64,000 nt of DNA from Streptomyces sp. NRRL F-5727 (GTDB lineage Bacteria > Actinomycetota > Actinomycetes > Streptomycetales > Streptomycetaceae), in assembly GCF_000719555.1 (NCBI RefSeq), contig NZ_JOGX01000015.1, forward strand, positions 58,340-122,339. Reading direction: 5' to 3'. This document shows positions 27,204 through 36,101 of this stretch, one piece after another. The notes beneath the pieces were generated by a model. That model had not been told where the DNA came from, made no database searches, and saw only the letters and a program-made list of their open reading frames with translations. Position numbers and translations under genes: made by a program. Each line of letters begins with the position of its first letter. The stretch's first letter is position 1.

Positions 27204-28277
27204 TCAGACCCGGGCGCCGGTGGTGTCGCCGGTACGCCGGCGGCGGACGGCCCAGAAGGCGCCGGTGCCGACGGCGAGGGTGGCGCCGACGCCGATGACG
27301 CCGGCGAGGCCGCCGGAGAGGCGGGCGGAGTCGACGCCGCGGACGCCGTAGTCGGCGAGCGGGGAGTCGGCGGTGGCGTGCTCGTACTCCTCGGCCTTGG
27401 CGTCGATGCCCTGGTCGGCGGCGACCTTCTCCAGGCCGTCGGGGCTGGCGGAGGCGTAGAAGGAGACGACGCCGGCGAGGACGAGGGCGGTGACGACGCC
27501 GCCGATCCACACCTTCTTCGGGCTCTTCGCGGCCGGGGCCGCGACCGGGGCGGGGGCCGCGTCGACCAGTTCGCCGTCGACGCGGAGCTTCAGCGGGGCG
27601 GTGAGGCCGCGGGCGCCGTACACGAGGTCGGGGCGGACGGCGAGGACCGCGCCGACGGTCAGCATGGTGATGACGGCCTCGCCGACGCCGATGAGGACGT
27701 GGACGCCGAGCATGGCGGTGAGGACCTTGCCGATCGGCACCTCGGTGGTGCCGCCGACGGCGTAGACCAGGGTGAAGGCGGCGGCCGAGGCGGGTACGGA
27801 GACGAGCGCGGCGACGAAGGTCGCGGCGGTGACGCCGCCGCGATTGCGGGGCAGCACGAGCCGCAGCCCGCGGAAGAGGAGGTGGGCGGTGACGACGGTG
27901 ACCACGCCCATGACGGTGATGTTGACGCCGAGGGCGGTGAGGCCGCCGTCCGCGAAGAGGACGCCCTGCATGAGGAGGACGACGGCGATGCACAGGACGC
28001 CGGTCCAGGGTCCGACGAGGATCGCGGCGAGCGCCCCGCCGAGGAGGTGGCCGCTGGTGCCGGCGGCGACCGGGAAGTTGAGCATCTGGACGGCGAAGAC
28101 GAAGGCCGCGACCAGGCCCGCGAGCGGCGCGATCCTTTCTCCCCCGAGGTCTCCGGCCTGGGGGGTACCCCCGAGCTCCTTGCGCGCGCCGCGCAGGCTC
28201 ACGGCGACCGCGGCTGCGGCGACGACGCCGGCCGCGGCCGACACGGGGGCGTTGATGAATCCGTCAGGTACATGCAC
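27204..28277 (-). CDS. cbiM: Nickel/cobalt ECF substrate-binding subunit, CbiM fused to a PDGLE (CbiN/NikN-like) domain
   Basis: A 357-residue membrane protein. The N-terminal MHVPDGFI carries the histidine whose N-terminal geometry binds Ni or Co in CbiM/NikM. Six to seven helices follow to about residue 215, then a linker and a second module with a helix and ASPDGLEKVA, the PDGLE motif of NikN/CbiN-like proteins. It is a one-chain NikM-NikN fusion, which occurs in actinobacteria. The GTG at 28277 lacks a good ribosome site. No cobalamin genes are nearby, and the Nur-like box argues for nickel. Nickel versus cobalt is inference. Confidence 0.9.
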   Translation of the reverse strand: MHVPDGFINAPVSAAAGVVAAAAVAVSLRGARKELGGTPQAGDLGGERIAPLAGLVAAFVFAVQMLNFPVAAGTSGHLLGGALAAILVGPWTGVLCIAVVLLMQGVLFADGGLTALGVNITVMGVVTVVTAHLLFRGLRLVLPRNRGGVTAATFVAALVSVPASAAAFTLVYAVGGTTEVPIGKVLTAMLGVHVLIGVGEAVITMLTVGAVLAVRPDLVYGARGLTAPLKLRVDGELVDAAPAPVAAPAAKSPKKVWIGGVVTALVLAGVVSFYASASPDGLEKVAADQGIDAKAEEYEHATADSPLADYGVRGVDSARLSGGLAGVIGVGATLAVGTGAFWAVRRRRTGDTTGARV

Positions 28278-28297
28278 GTCCCGAATGATGAGCGCTC

Positions 28298-28314
28298 CTG
28301 CAAAAGAGTTGCAA
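28298..28314. promoter_or_regulatory. Candidate Nur box (nickel-uptake regulator operator)
   Basis: cTGCAA-AAGAG-TTGCAA is a perfect inverted repeat TGCAA-N5-TTGCA. It matches the published Streptomyces Nur consensus tTGCaa-N5-ttGCAA in all but the first base. It lies 21-37 nt upstream of the cbiM GTG, where it would cover the -35 region of a near-leaderless promoter. It sits between cbiM and the divergent SsgA-like gene. An adjacent GAGCGCTC palindrome occupies 28290-28297. Confidence 0.75.
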
Positions 28315-28444
28315 GAGCGTCCGGATCACAAGATGCCGGATGTGAGGCCGGCCACTGTCCGGGCGCTTCGGGAGTGACCATGCGAGCGGCCGGGAAGAAT
28401 GCGACATTGAGTGACAAAGCGCAGCTCTAGGTGAGGAGTACGTG

Positions 28445-28792
28445 ATGGCCGCCGTCGAGGACCACGCCCGAGGCCGCCTCATCAGCGACGCGCCGGTCGC
28501 CCGGGCGGTGCCGGTCGCCCTCCGCTACGACCCCGGCTTCTCCCCCGCCACCGTGCGCTTCGTCCTCCCCGGCGGCGTCGAGTGGTCCTTCCCGCGCGCC
28601 CTGCTGGAGGACGGGATCCAGCAGCCGGCCCACCGCGGCGACATCGCGGTCTGGCCGTGCGGGCGGGCGCAGACGGTGGTCGAGTTCCACGGTGAGGAGC
28701 AGGTCTCCGTGGTGCAGTTCGACAGCGTCGCCCTCTCCCGGTTCCTGGAGCACACGTACGCCGCCGGTGCGTCGTCGCTCACGACGCACTGA
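28445..28792 (+). CDS. SsgA-like protein (sporulation/cell division regulator family)
   Basis: A short protein of 115 residues (116 if the preceding GTG at 28442 is used) of the actinomycete-specific SsgA-like family, whose members control septum-site selection and spore-wall processes. The core PVALRYDPGFSPATVRFVL, VEWSFPRALLEDGI, GDIAVWP and the C-terminal LSRFLEHTY match SsgA/SsgB-like proteins. It is shorter than the usual 130-145 residues, with a reduced C-terminus. GAGGAG ends 6 nt before ATG 28445. It is divergent from cbiM. Which paralogue it is I cannot say. Confidence 0.88.
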   Translation: MAAVEDHARGRLISDAPVARAVPVALRYDPGFSPATVRFVLPGGVEWSFPRALLEDGIQQPAHRGDIAVWPCGRAQTVVEFHGEEQVSVVQFDSVALSRFLEHTYAAGASSLTTH

Positions 28793-28840
28793 CGGCGTAC
28801 GGCCGCGTCGGCTCCCCGTCCCCACAGGTCCCGGCGCGGT

Positions 28841-28875
28841 CCGGGGCGCGACCCCCCGCTCAGGGGGCGCCCCGG
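28841..28875. terminator. Terminator between convergent SsgA-like and MMPL genes
   Basis: CCGGGGCGC (28841-28849) pairs with GCGCCCCGG (28867-28875), with additional C/G pairs inside the loop. It lies between two convergent stop codons and could serve both. Confidence 0.65.
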
Positions 28876-28889
28876 GGTCTACGGAGGCG

Positions 28890-31052
28890 TCACGCCTTCA
28901 CGAGGTCGGGCTTCGCGGTGGCGGTGTCGTGGCCGGCCAGCGCCTCGCCCTCCACGTCCACGTTCGGCAGCGCGCGGTCGAGCCACTTCGGCAGCCACCA
29001 CGCCTTGTGGCCGAGGAGCGCGAGGACGGCGGGGACGATCGCCATGCGGACGACGAAGGCGTCGAAGAGGACGGCGACGGCGAGGCCGAAGCCGATCATC
29101 TTGATCATCTGGTCGCTCATGCCGATGAATCCGGAGAAGACCGCGATCATGATCACCGCGGCGGCGGTGACCACCCGGGCGCTGTGCCGGAATCCGGTCA
29201 CGATCGCCTCGCCGGGCCGCTCGCCGTGGACGTACGCCTCGCGCATCCGGGTGACGAGGAAGACCTCGTAGTCCATCGCGAGGCCGAAGACGACACCCAC
29301 CATGAAGATCGGCATCATCGACATGATCGGGCCGGTCTGCTCGACGCCGAACAGGCCGCCCAGCCAGCCCCACTGGAAGACGGCGACGACGGCGCCGAGC
29401 GCGGCGACCACCGAGAGCAGGAAGCCGAGGGCGGCCTTGAGCGGGACGAGGACCGACCGGAAGACCACGGTGAGCAGGACGAAGGCGAGGCCGACGACGA
29501 GTGCCAGGTAGGGCACGAGGGCGTCGTTCATCTTCTGCGAGAAGTCGATGTTCATCGCGGTGGCGCCGGTGACGAGGACGTCGTCGCCGGTGGCGTCGCG
29601 GATGTCGTGGACCAGGGTCTCGGTGGCGCCGGAGGACGGGCGGTCCTTCGGGATCACCGTGATCATGGCGGCGTCGCCGGCCTTGTTGGGCGTGGCCGGG
29701 GTGACCGCGGCGATGCCGTCGAGCTCCTTGATGGTGGAGACGGTCCTGTCGGCGGTGGCCCTGTCGCCGTCGACGACGACGAGCAGCGGGCCGTTGAAGC
29801 CGGGGCCGAAGCCCTCGGAGAGCAGGTCGTAGGCGCGGCGCTCGGTCGCGGAGACCGGCTTCACGCCGTCGTCGGGCAGGCCCATCTCCAGGGAGGAGGC
29901 CGGGACGGCGATGGCGCCGAGGCCGATGACGCCGGCGAGGAGCACGAAGAGCGGGCGGCGGATGACGAAGCGGGCCCAGCGGGTGCCGGCGTTCGGCTTC
30001 CCGGACTTCTCCGGGGCCTCGGCCGCGCCCTTGCGCTGCTTGCGGCCGATCACCCTGTCGCCGGCGAAGCCGAGCAGCGCCGGGATCAGGGTGAGGGCGA
30101 TGAGGACGGCGATGACAACGGTGCCGGCGGCGGCGAAGCCCATCTTCGTCAGCATCGGGATGTTGACGACGGCGAGGCCGACGAGGGCGATGACGACGGT
30201 GAGTCCGGCGAAGACGACGGCCGATCCGGCGGTGCCGGTGGCGCGGCCCGCGGCCTCCTCCTTGCTGCGCCCGTCGGCCAGCTCGGAGCGGTAGCGGGAG
30301 ACGATGAAGAGGGCGTAGTCGATGCCGACGGCGAGGCCGATCATCATCGCGAGGGTGGAGGTGGTGGTGCCGAGGTCGAGGACGTTGGCGAGCGCGGTGA
30401 TCGCGGAGACGCCGATGCCGACGCCGATGATCGCGGTGAGCAGCGGCAGTCCGGCCGCGACGAGCGAGCCGAAGGTGATGACGAGGACGATGCCGGCGAT
30501 GACGACGCCGACGATCTCGCCGGTGCCGGTCTCGGGCATGGTCTGGAGGGCGTCGCCGCCGACCTCGACCGTCAGCCCCTTGCCCTGGGCGGCGTGCCCG
30601 GCCTGTTCGAGGGCCTCGCGGGTCTCGTCGGTCAGCTCCATCGCGTTGACCTTGTAGGCGACGGAGACGTAGGCGGTGGAGCCGTCCCGGGAGACGGCCT
30701 GGGCCTGGTACGGGTCGGTGACGGAGACGATCTGGTCGGAGCCCGACTTCAGGGCGGCGACGGTCTCCTCGACGACGGCCCTGGGGGCCGCGTCGGTCAT
30801 CTTGCCGCCGTCGGGGGCCTTGAAGACGACGCGGGCGGTGGCGCCGTCGGCGCCGGCGCCGGGGAACCGCTCTTCGAGCAGGTCGAAGGCGCGCTGGGCC
30901 TCGGTGCCGGGGATGGAGAAGGAGCTGGAGGTCGCGGCGGGCGCGGTGGCGGCGCCGACTCCGGCGATCGCCAGGAGCGCCACCCAGAGGAGGGCGACGA
31001 GCCGTCGGCGCCGGAAGGCGGTGCGGCCCAGCTTGTACAGGAAGGTGGCCAC
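28890..31052 (-). CDS. MMPL-family RND transporter
   Basis: A 720-residue exporter of the MmpL class, which moves lipids or siderophores and drugs using proton-motive force. Two halves each have six helices and a large external porter loop. The proton-relay Asp-Tyr pairs appear as VGIDYALFIVSRYRSEL in the first half and FGLAMDYEVFLVTRMREAY in the second. GTG 31052 has GGGAG 11 nt upstream. It follows the tetR gene by 103 nt on the same strand, so it is probably repressed through the twin operators near 31764-31833. The cargo is unknown. Confidence 0.92.
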   Translation of the reverse strand: MATFLYKLGRTAFRRRRLVALLWVALLAIAGVGAATAPAATSSSFSIPGTEAQRAFDLLEERFPGAGADGATARVVFKAPDGGKMTDAAPRAVVEETVAALKSGSDQIVSVTDPYQAQAVSRDGSTAYVSVAYKVNAMELTDETREALEQAGHAAQGKGLTVEVGGDALQTMPETGTGEIVGVVIAGIVLVITFGSLVAAGLPLLTAIIGVGIGVSAITALANVLDLGTTTSTLAMMIGLAVGIDYALFIVSRYRSELADGRSKEEAAGRATGTAGSAVVFAGLTVVIALVGLAVVNIPMLTKMGFAAAGTVVIAVLIALTLIPALLGFAGDRVIGRKQRKGAAEAPEKSGKPNAGTRWARFVIRRPLFVLLAGVIGLGAIAVPASSLEMGLPDDGVKPVSATERRAYDLLSEGFGPGFNGPLLVVVDGDRATADRTVSTIKELDGIAAVTPATPNKAGDAAMITVIPKDRPSSGATETLVHDIRDATGDDVLVTGATAMNIDFSQKMNDALVPYLALVVGLAFVLLTVVFRSVLVPLKAALGFLLSVVAALGAVVAVFQWGWLGGLFGVEQTGPIMSMMPIFMVGVVFGLAMDYEVFLVTRMREAYVHGERPGEAIVTGFRHSARVVTAAAVIMIAVFSGFIGMSDQMIKMIGFGLAVAVLFDAFVVRMAIVPAVLALLGHKAWWLPKWLDRALPNVDVEGEALAGHDTATAKPDLVKA

Positions 31053-31155
31053 GGGTGCGTACTCCCATAGTGGGGTGGGACAGGGGCATGGGGAGCCGGC
31101 CCGACGGCGTGAGCGGTGCGCAGTCAGGTGGAGCAGGGACGTGCGGTGGTGCGGG

Positions 31156-31728
31156 TCAGGCGCCGAGTGAGGGGAGCACGACGGCGTCGACGTAGGCGCT
31201 GAGGAAGGCGTGGTCGACCGGCTGGTCGTCGACCAGCGGGCGGGCGACGAACGCCCCGATCAGCATGTGCGGGACGAGATGGAGCGCCGGATTGTCCGGG
31301 TCGATCTCGCCGCGCCGGACCGCGCGGGCGAGGACCTCGTCGAAGCTGTTCAGCTCGGGTTCGATGAGCAGCTCGCGCAGGGCCCGGTGCAGGTCCGGGT
31401 TGTCGTGGACGGCATGGGCCAGACCCCGCATCAGCGCGGTGTCCTTCTCCATCTGACAGTCGTCGGTGAGCGCCAGGAGGGCCTGGAAGTCGCCGCGCAG
31501 CGAGCCGGTGTCGATCTCGGCGAGATGGACGGGCTTGTTGTGGCGCAGGGCCCGGGCGACCAGCTCCGGCTTGCTCCCCCACTGGCGGTAGAGGGTGGCC
31601 TTGCTGGAGTGGGTGCGGGCGGCGACGGCGTCCATGGTGAGGGCGTCGTAGCCGACCTCGCGGAGGAGGTCGAGCACGGCCGTGTACAGCTCGGTCTCCC
31701 GCTCGGGAGTGAGTCTGCTGCGGGCCAT
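31156..31728 (-). CDS. TetR-family repressor
   Basis: A 190-residue regulator. The N-terminal helix-turn-helix is LREVGYDALTMDAVAARTHSS followed by KATLYRQWGSK, the characteristic TetR recognition helix. The C-terminal ligand domain (about residues 60-190) is typical in length. I start it at ATG 31728 with GGAGG nine nt upstream; the longer frame to 31875 would run through the operators. It leads the tetR-mmpL unit and probably regulates itself through two identical palindromes in its upstream region. The inducer is unknown. Confidence 0.92.
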   Translation of the reverse strand: MARSRLTPERETELYTAVLDLLREVGYDALTMDAVAARTHSSKATLYRQWGSKPELVARALRHNKPVHLAEIDTGSLRGDFQALLALTDDCQMEKDTALMRGLAHAVHDNPDLHRALRELLIEPELNSFDEVLARAVRRGEIDPDNPALHLVPHMLIGAFVARPLVDDQPVDHAFLSAYVDAVVLPSLGA

Positions 31729-31763
31729 GTCGGGACCTCCGGTCGGGGGGACGAGCAGAGCGA

Positions 31764-31778
31764 ACGAAACGGTTTCGT
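31764..31778. promoter_or_regulatory. TetR operator candidate 1
   Basis: ACGAAAC-G-GTTTCGT is a perfect 15-bp palindrome 36 nt upstream of the tetR start. Confidence 0.8.
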
Positions 31779-31818
31779 ACTCTGCGTACGGTACGAAGGT
31801 ACCCGCCCGACCAGCGAA

Positions 31819-31833
31819 ACGAAACCGTTTCGT
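31819..31833. promoter_or_regulatory. TetR operator candidate 2
   Basis: ACGAAAC-C-GTTTCGT is the same palindrome with a different centre base, 55 bp centre-to-centre from the first copy (five to six helical turns). It lies nearer the divergent Tricorn-like gene, which may be co-regulated. Confidence 0.8.
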
Positions 31834-31901
31834 ACGTGTCCTGGGCCACACGCACTCCTGTACGAGTTGCCGCACCCCCTCCGCGCGGAAAGCATGAACG
31901 G

Positions 31902-34900
31902 GTGAGAGACGACGTGGCCTACCTCCGCTTCCCCCACCTCCACGACGACCTGCTGTGCTTCACGGCCGAGGACGACCTCTGGGTCGCCCCGCTCGTCCCC
32001 GACGGACAGAGCCCCGGCCGCGCCTGGCGGCTCACCGTCGACCGCACCCGGGCCGGGCACCCCCGCTTCTCCCCGGACGGGCGCCACATCGCGTACACGA
32101 ACTGGCGCAGCCTCGACCCCGAGATCCACCTCGTCCCGGTCGACGGCGGCCACGCCCGCCAGCTCAGCCACTGGGGCTCCACCGACACCCGGGTCTGCGG
32201 CTGGTCCCCCGACGGGGACATCCTCGCCGTCTCCTCGCAGGGCCAGCCCTTCTCGTACTTCTCCTGGGCCTACACCGTCGCCACCGACGGCTCCCCCGGC
32301 CGCCGGATGCCCTGGGGGCCCGTCTCCGACATCGCCGTCCGGGACGTCGGCGGCGAGCGCCGCACCCTGCTCCTCACCGGCACCCCGCCGCACGAACCCG
32401 CCGCCTGGAAGCGGTACCGGGGCGGCGCCACCGGCCGCCTCTGGCTGCACGGCGAACGACTCCTCGCCGACCTCGAAGGCCACCTCGCCGACCCGATGTT
32501 CGTCACCGCGCCACCCGGCGAGGACGGCTACCGGATCGCCTTCCTCTCCGACCACGAGGGCATCGGCAACCTCTACTCCTGCCGCCCCGACGGCACCGGG
32601 CTGCGCCGCCACACCGATCACGCCGACTTCTACGCCCGGCACGCCTCCTCCGACGGCCACCGGGTCGTCTACCAGTGCGCCGGCGAGCTGTGGATCGTCG
32701 AGGACCTGGCCGCCGGCGCCGAGCCGCGCCGCCTGGAGATCCGCCTCGGCGGCCAGCGGGCCGGCCGGCGGCCCTACCAGGTGCCCGCCGCCCGGCACGT
32801 CGACGCGCTCTCCGTCGACGAGACGGGCCGGGCCAGCGCCGTCGGCGTCCGCGGCAGCCTGTACTGGCTCACCCACCGCGACGGCCCCGCCCGCGCCATC
32901 ACCGACACCCCCGGCGTCCGCGTCCGGCTCCCCGAGATGCTCGGCAGCGGCGGCCAGATCGCCTACGTCACCGACGCCGAGGGCGAGGACGCCGTCGAGA
33001 TCGCCTACCTGCCCCGGGCCAGCGGCGACCGGCCGCCGCGCCGGCTCGCCGCCGGGGAACTCGGCCGCGTCGAGGAGCTCGTCGCCGACCCCGACGGCGA
33101 ACGGCTCGCCATCGCCTCGAACGACGGCCGGCTCCTCCTCATCGACGCCACCGAGGACTCCAACGGCGAGGTCACCGAGCTCATCCGCTCCGTCAACGGC
33201 CCCGTCCGCGACCTCGCCTTCTCCCCCGACGGCGCCTGGCTCACCTGGTCCCACCCCGGCATCGGCCGCTCCCTGCGCTCCATCAAACTGGTCCGCATCT
33301 CCGGGCCCGGGCCGCGCGCGGTCATCGACGTCACCAACGGGCGCTTCGAGGACGAGAACCCGGTCTTCACCAGCGACGGCCGCTACCTCGCCTTCCTCTC
33401 CTGGCGCGGCTTCGACCCGGTGTACGACGTCCACACCGGCGACCTGTCGTTCCCGCTCGGCTGCCGCCCCTACCTGGTGCCGCTCTCCTCCGCCACCCCC
33501 TCCCCCTTCGCGCTCCTCCCCGACGGGCGCCCGGCGGCCGGCGGACTCGACCCGGCCGACGACGGCGCCGACAGCGGCGACGGCACGGTCACCGTCGAGA
33601 TCGAGGGCCTGCCCGACCGGGTCACCCCCTTCCCCGTCGCCGCCTCCAAGTACTCGGCGCTCGCCCCGGTCTCCGGCGGCGGGCTCGTCTGGCTGCGCTG
33701 GCCCATCTCCGGCGCCCTCGGCGAGACCTTCGCCAACCCCGCCGACACCTCGGGCCGCCCCACCCTGGAGCACTTCTCCGTCGTCAAGGCCCGCCGCACC
33801 GAACTCGCCCGCGACCTCGACTGGTTCGCGGTCAGCGGCGACGGCACCCGGCTCGTCGTCTTCGACGAGGGCGAACTGCGGGCGGTGCCCGCCACCGAAC
33901 CCGGCGACGGCGACTCCACCGTCTACCTCGACCTGCGCCGCATCCTGCACGACGTCGACCCCGGCGCCGAATGGCGCCAGTCCTACGCCGAGGCCGGACG
34001 GATCGTCCGCGCCTACTTCTGGGAGCCCGGCATGGGCGGCGTCGACTGGGACGCGATCCTCGACCAGTACCGGCCGCTGCTCGAACGGGTCGCCTCCCCC
34101 GACGAGTTCGCCGACCTGCTCCGCGAGGTCATGGGCGAACTCGGCACCTCCCACGCCTACGTCACCCCCGCCCGGCGCAACGAGGGCCCCGCCCACTACC
34201 AGCGCCCCCAGGGCCTCCTCGGCGCCAACTTCGTCTGCCGGGACGGCAACTGGCTGGTGAAACGGATCCTGCCCGGCGACTCCTCCGACTCCAAGGCCCG
34301 CTCCCCGCTCGCCGGCACGGGCATCCGCGAGGGCGCCGCCCTCACCCACATCGACGGCCGGCCCGTCGACCCCGTCACCGGCCCCTACCCGCTGCTCGCC
34401 GGCACCGGCGGCACCACGGTCGAGCTCACCTTCACCCCGGCCGGCGGCGAGGGCCGCTCCCGCCGGGTCGCCGTCGTCCCGCTGATCGACGAACGCCCGC
34501 TGCGCTACCAGGACTGGGTGGCCAAACGGCGGGCCGTGGTCCGCGAGCTCAGCGGCGGCCGCTGCGGCTACCTCCACATCCCCGACATGGGCGGCTCCGG
34601 CTGGGCCCAGTTCAACCGCGACCTGCGGATGGAGGTCTCCCGGCCCGCCCTCATCGTCGACGTGCGCGGCAACGCCGGCGGCCACATCAGCGAACTCGTC
34701 GTGGAGACCCTGACCCGGAAGATCATCGGCTGGGACCTCACCCGCAACGCCCAGCCCGTCAGCTACGCCTCCAACGCCCCGCGCGGCCCCGTCGTCGCCC
34801 TCGCCGACGAGGCCACCTCCTCCGACGGCGACATGATCACCGCCGCCTTCCGGCTGCTGAACCTCGGCCCGGTCGTCGGACAGCGCACCTGGGGCGGGGT

Positions 34901-35192
34901 CGTCGGCATGACCGGCCGGCACAAGCTCGGCGACGGCACCCAGATCACCGTCCCCATGAACGCGGCCTGGTTCGCCCCCTGGGGCTGGTCCGTGGAGAAC
35001 CACGGCGTCGAACCCGACCTCGCCGTCCTGCGCACCCCCCTCGACTGGGCCGAGGGCCGGCACGCCCAGCTCGACGACGCCGTCCACAAGGCGCTCGCCC
35101 TGCTGGAAGCGGAACCGGCCGCCGTCCCGCCCGGCTACGAGGACGTGCCGAACCGCTCCCGCCCGAAGCTCCCCCCGAGGTCCAGCTCGTAG
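31902..35192 (+). CDS. Tricorn-like protease (S41 family)
   Basis: A 1096-residue cytosolic protease of Tricorn architecture. N-terminal propeller repeats of the PD40 type occupy about residues 25-330 (RFSPDGRHIAYTNWRS) and continue to about 640 (TSDGRYLAFLSWRG). They are followed by the C1 helical region, a PDZ domain (about 775-870) and a C-terminal S41 domain. Catalytic residues by analogy are Ser750-His751 in GTSHAY and Ser974-Asp975 in SSDGD. I chose GTG 31902; GTG 31914 is possible. Its 3' end overlaps the convergent acetyltransferase gene by 58 nt. Tricorn trims proteasome products to short peptides. Confidence 0.9.
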   Translation: MRDDVAYLRFPHLHDDLLCFTAEDDLWVAPLVPDGQSPGRAWRLTVDRTRAGHPRFSPDGRHIAYTNWRSLDPEIHLVPVDGGHARQLSHWGSTDTRVCGWSPDGDILAVSSQGQPFSYFSWAYTVATDGSPGRRMPWGPVSDIAVRDVGGERRTLLLTGTPPHEPAAWKRYRGGATGRLWLHGERLLADLEGHLADPMFVTAPPGEDGYRIAFLSDHEGIGNLYSCRPDGTGLRRHTDHADFYARHASSDGHRVVYQCAGELWIVEDLAAGAEPRRLEIRLGGQRAGRRPYQVPAARHVDALSVDETGRASAVGVRGSLYWLTHRDGPARAITDTPGVRVRLPEMLGSGGQIAYVTDAEGEDAVEIAYLPRASGDRPPRRLAAGELGRVEELVADPDGERLAIASNDGRLLLIDATEDSNGEVTELIRSVNGPVRDLAFSPDGAWLTWSHPGIGRSLRSIKLVRISGPGPRAVIDVTNGRFEDENPVFTSDGRYLAFLSWRGFDPVYDVHTGDLSFPLGCRPYLVPLSSATPSPFALLPDGRPAAGGLDPADDGADSGDGTVTVEIEGLPDRVTPFPVAASKYSALAPVSGGGLVWLRWPISGALGETFANPADTSGRPTLEHFSVVKARRTELARDLDWFAVSGDGTRLVVFDEGELRAVPATEPGDGDSTVYLDLRRILHDVDPGAEWRQSYAEAGRIVRAYFWEPGMGGVDWDAILDQYRPLLERVASPDEFADLLREVMGELGTSHAYVTPARRNEGPAHYQRPQGLLGANFVCRDGNWLVKRILPGDSSDSKARSPLAGTGIREGAALTHIDGRPVDPVTGPYPLLAGTGGTTVELTFTPAGGEGRSRRVAVVPLIDERPLRYQDWVAKRRAVVRELSGGRCGYLHIPDMGGSGWAQFNRDLRMEVSRPALIVDVRGNAGGHISELVVETLTRKIIGWDLTRNAQPVSYASNAPRGPVVALADEATSSDGDMITAAFRLLNLGPVVGQRTWGGVVGMTGRHKLGDGTQITVPMNAAWFAPWGWSVENHGVEPDLAVLRTPLDWAEGRHAQLDDAVHKALALLEAEPAAVPPGYEDVPNRSRPKLPPRSSS

Positions 35193-35659
35193 GCGATCGC
35201 GGTCTCCCCGGTCTTCAGCGTCTCGCGGCCGACCGCACCGAAACCGACCCGGGCGAGCACCGCCCGGGACGCGCCGTTGTCCGGCGACGCCTTCGCGTAC
35301 AGCCGGCGCAGCCCGTACTCCTCCACGGCGAGCCGGCAGACCTCCAGGACGCCCCGGGTGGCCAGCCCCCGGCCGGTGGCCGACTCGGCGATGCGGTAGC
35401 CGAGTTCGGCCGCGCCGTCGGCGAGGTCCAGCAGGTTGACCCGGCCGAGGATCGCGCCGTCCTCCGCGACCAGGACGTGGAAGCGGATCGTCCCCTCGTT
35501 CTCCTGCTCGTCGAGCAGGGCCTGGTGACGGGCGCCGAACTCGGCGAAGTACGCGTCCCCCCGGTCGGGCACGGAGGCGGCGAAGTACGCCCGGTTCTCC
35601 CGCTCGAAGGCGAGCAGGGCGGGCGCGTGGTCGGAGCGCAGGAGTTCGAGTACCGGCAT
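35135..35659 (-). CDS. GNAT acetyltransferase, RimJ-like
   Basis: A 174-residue acetyl-CoA-dependent N-acetyltransferase. The family profile includes LGRVNLLDLADGAAELGYRI, an acetyl-CoA loop degenerated to ATGRGLATRG, then YAKASPDNGASRAVLARVGF. The last 19 codons overlap the Tricorn-like gene on the other strand. ATG 35659 follows TACCGT (35671-35666) by 6 nt, so it is probably leaderless. Proteins like this acetylate ribosomal proteins or small amines; the substrate is unknown. Confidence 0.88.
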   Translation of the reverse strand: MPVLELLRSDHAPALLAFERENRAYFAASVPDRGDAYFAEFGARHQALLDEQENEGTIRFHVLVAEDGAILGRVNLLDLADGAAELGYRIAESATGRGLATRGVLEVCRLAVEEYGLRRLYAKASPDNGASRAVLARVGFGAVGRETLKTGETAIAYELDLGGSFGRERFGTSS

Positions 35660-35764
35660 GGGGACACGGTACGGAGATCCCCGCCCCCGGCGCGCGTGAA
35701 TTGCGCCACGCCCGCGCACCCGCGAGGAGGCGGCGCCCCGACACCCCGGAACCGCGCGCACGCG

Positions 35765-35800
35765 CGAGGGGCGCACCCGGCGTCCCGGGTGCGCCCCTCG
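35765..35800. terminator. Strong intrinsic terminator
   Basis: A perfect 16-bp inverted repeat (CGAGGGGCGCACCCGG, 35765-35780, and complement 35785-35800) has a CGTC loop. It lies 13 nt after the stop of the small charged protein gene on the minus strand. Confidence 0.88.
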
Positions 35801-35812
35801 TCTCAGGACGGG

Positions 35813-36004
35813 TCAGGCTTCGCGGCTGCGGTCGCGCTCCGTGCGCTCCCGCGCCTCCCGCTGGGCGCGCTCCTTCGCCTCCTGCGAGCCCTCGCGAGCC
35901 TGCGAGGCGCGCTGGGAGGCTTCGTCCTTGGCGTTGCCCATGGCCTTCTTGGCGCGGTCCTGAAGCTCCTGCGCCTTGTCCTGGAACTGGTCCTTGATGC
36001 CCAT
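35813..36004 (-). CDS. Small, highly charged helical protein (CsbD-like in character)
   Basis: A 63-residue protein with alternating acidic, basic, Gln and Ala residues (KDQFQDKAQELQDRAKKAMG) and no hydrophobic core. It is predicted to be a single amphipathic or coiled helix, much like CsbD or LEA-type stress proteins, though I cannot confirm the family. ATG 36004 has AGGAG nine nt upstream and a strong terminator follows, so the gene is real and monocistronic. A role in desiccation or osmotic stress is inference. Confidence 0.7.
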   Translation of the reverse strand: MGIKDQFQDKAQELQDRAKKAMGNAKDEASQRASQAREGSQEAKERAQREARERTERDRSREA

Positions 36005-36101
36005 GAAGGTTCACTCCTAGACGGGGTGTGAGGGGGACGGGGCGGGTGTTGCCCCTGGGCCTCGACCAGCCTCGCACGAGCGAACACGCCGCGCATGTCG
36101 A

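Noticed and set aside
31431..36077. A 1548-codon minus-strand frame opposite the Tricorn-like gene
   Set aside because: It has a low-complexity antisense composition, while the plus strand has propeller, PDZ and S41 motifs.
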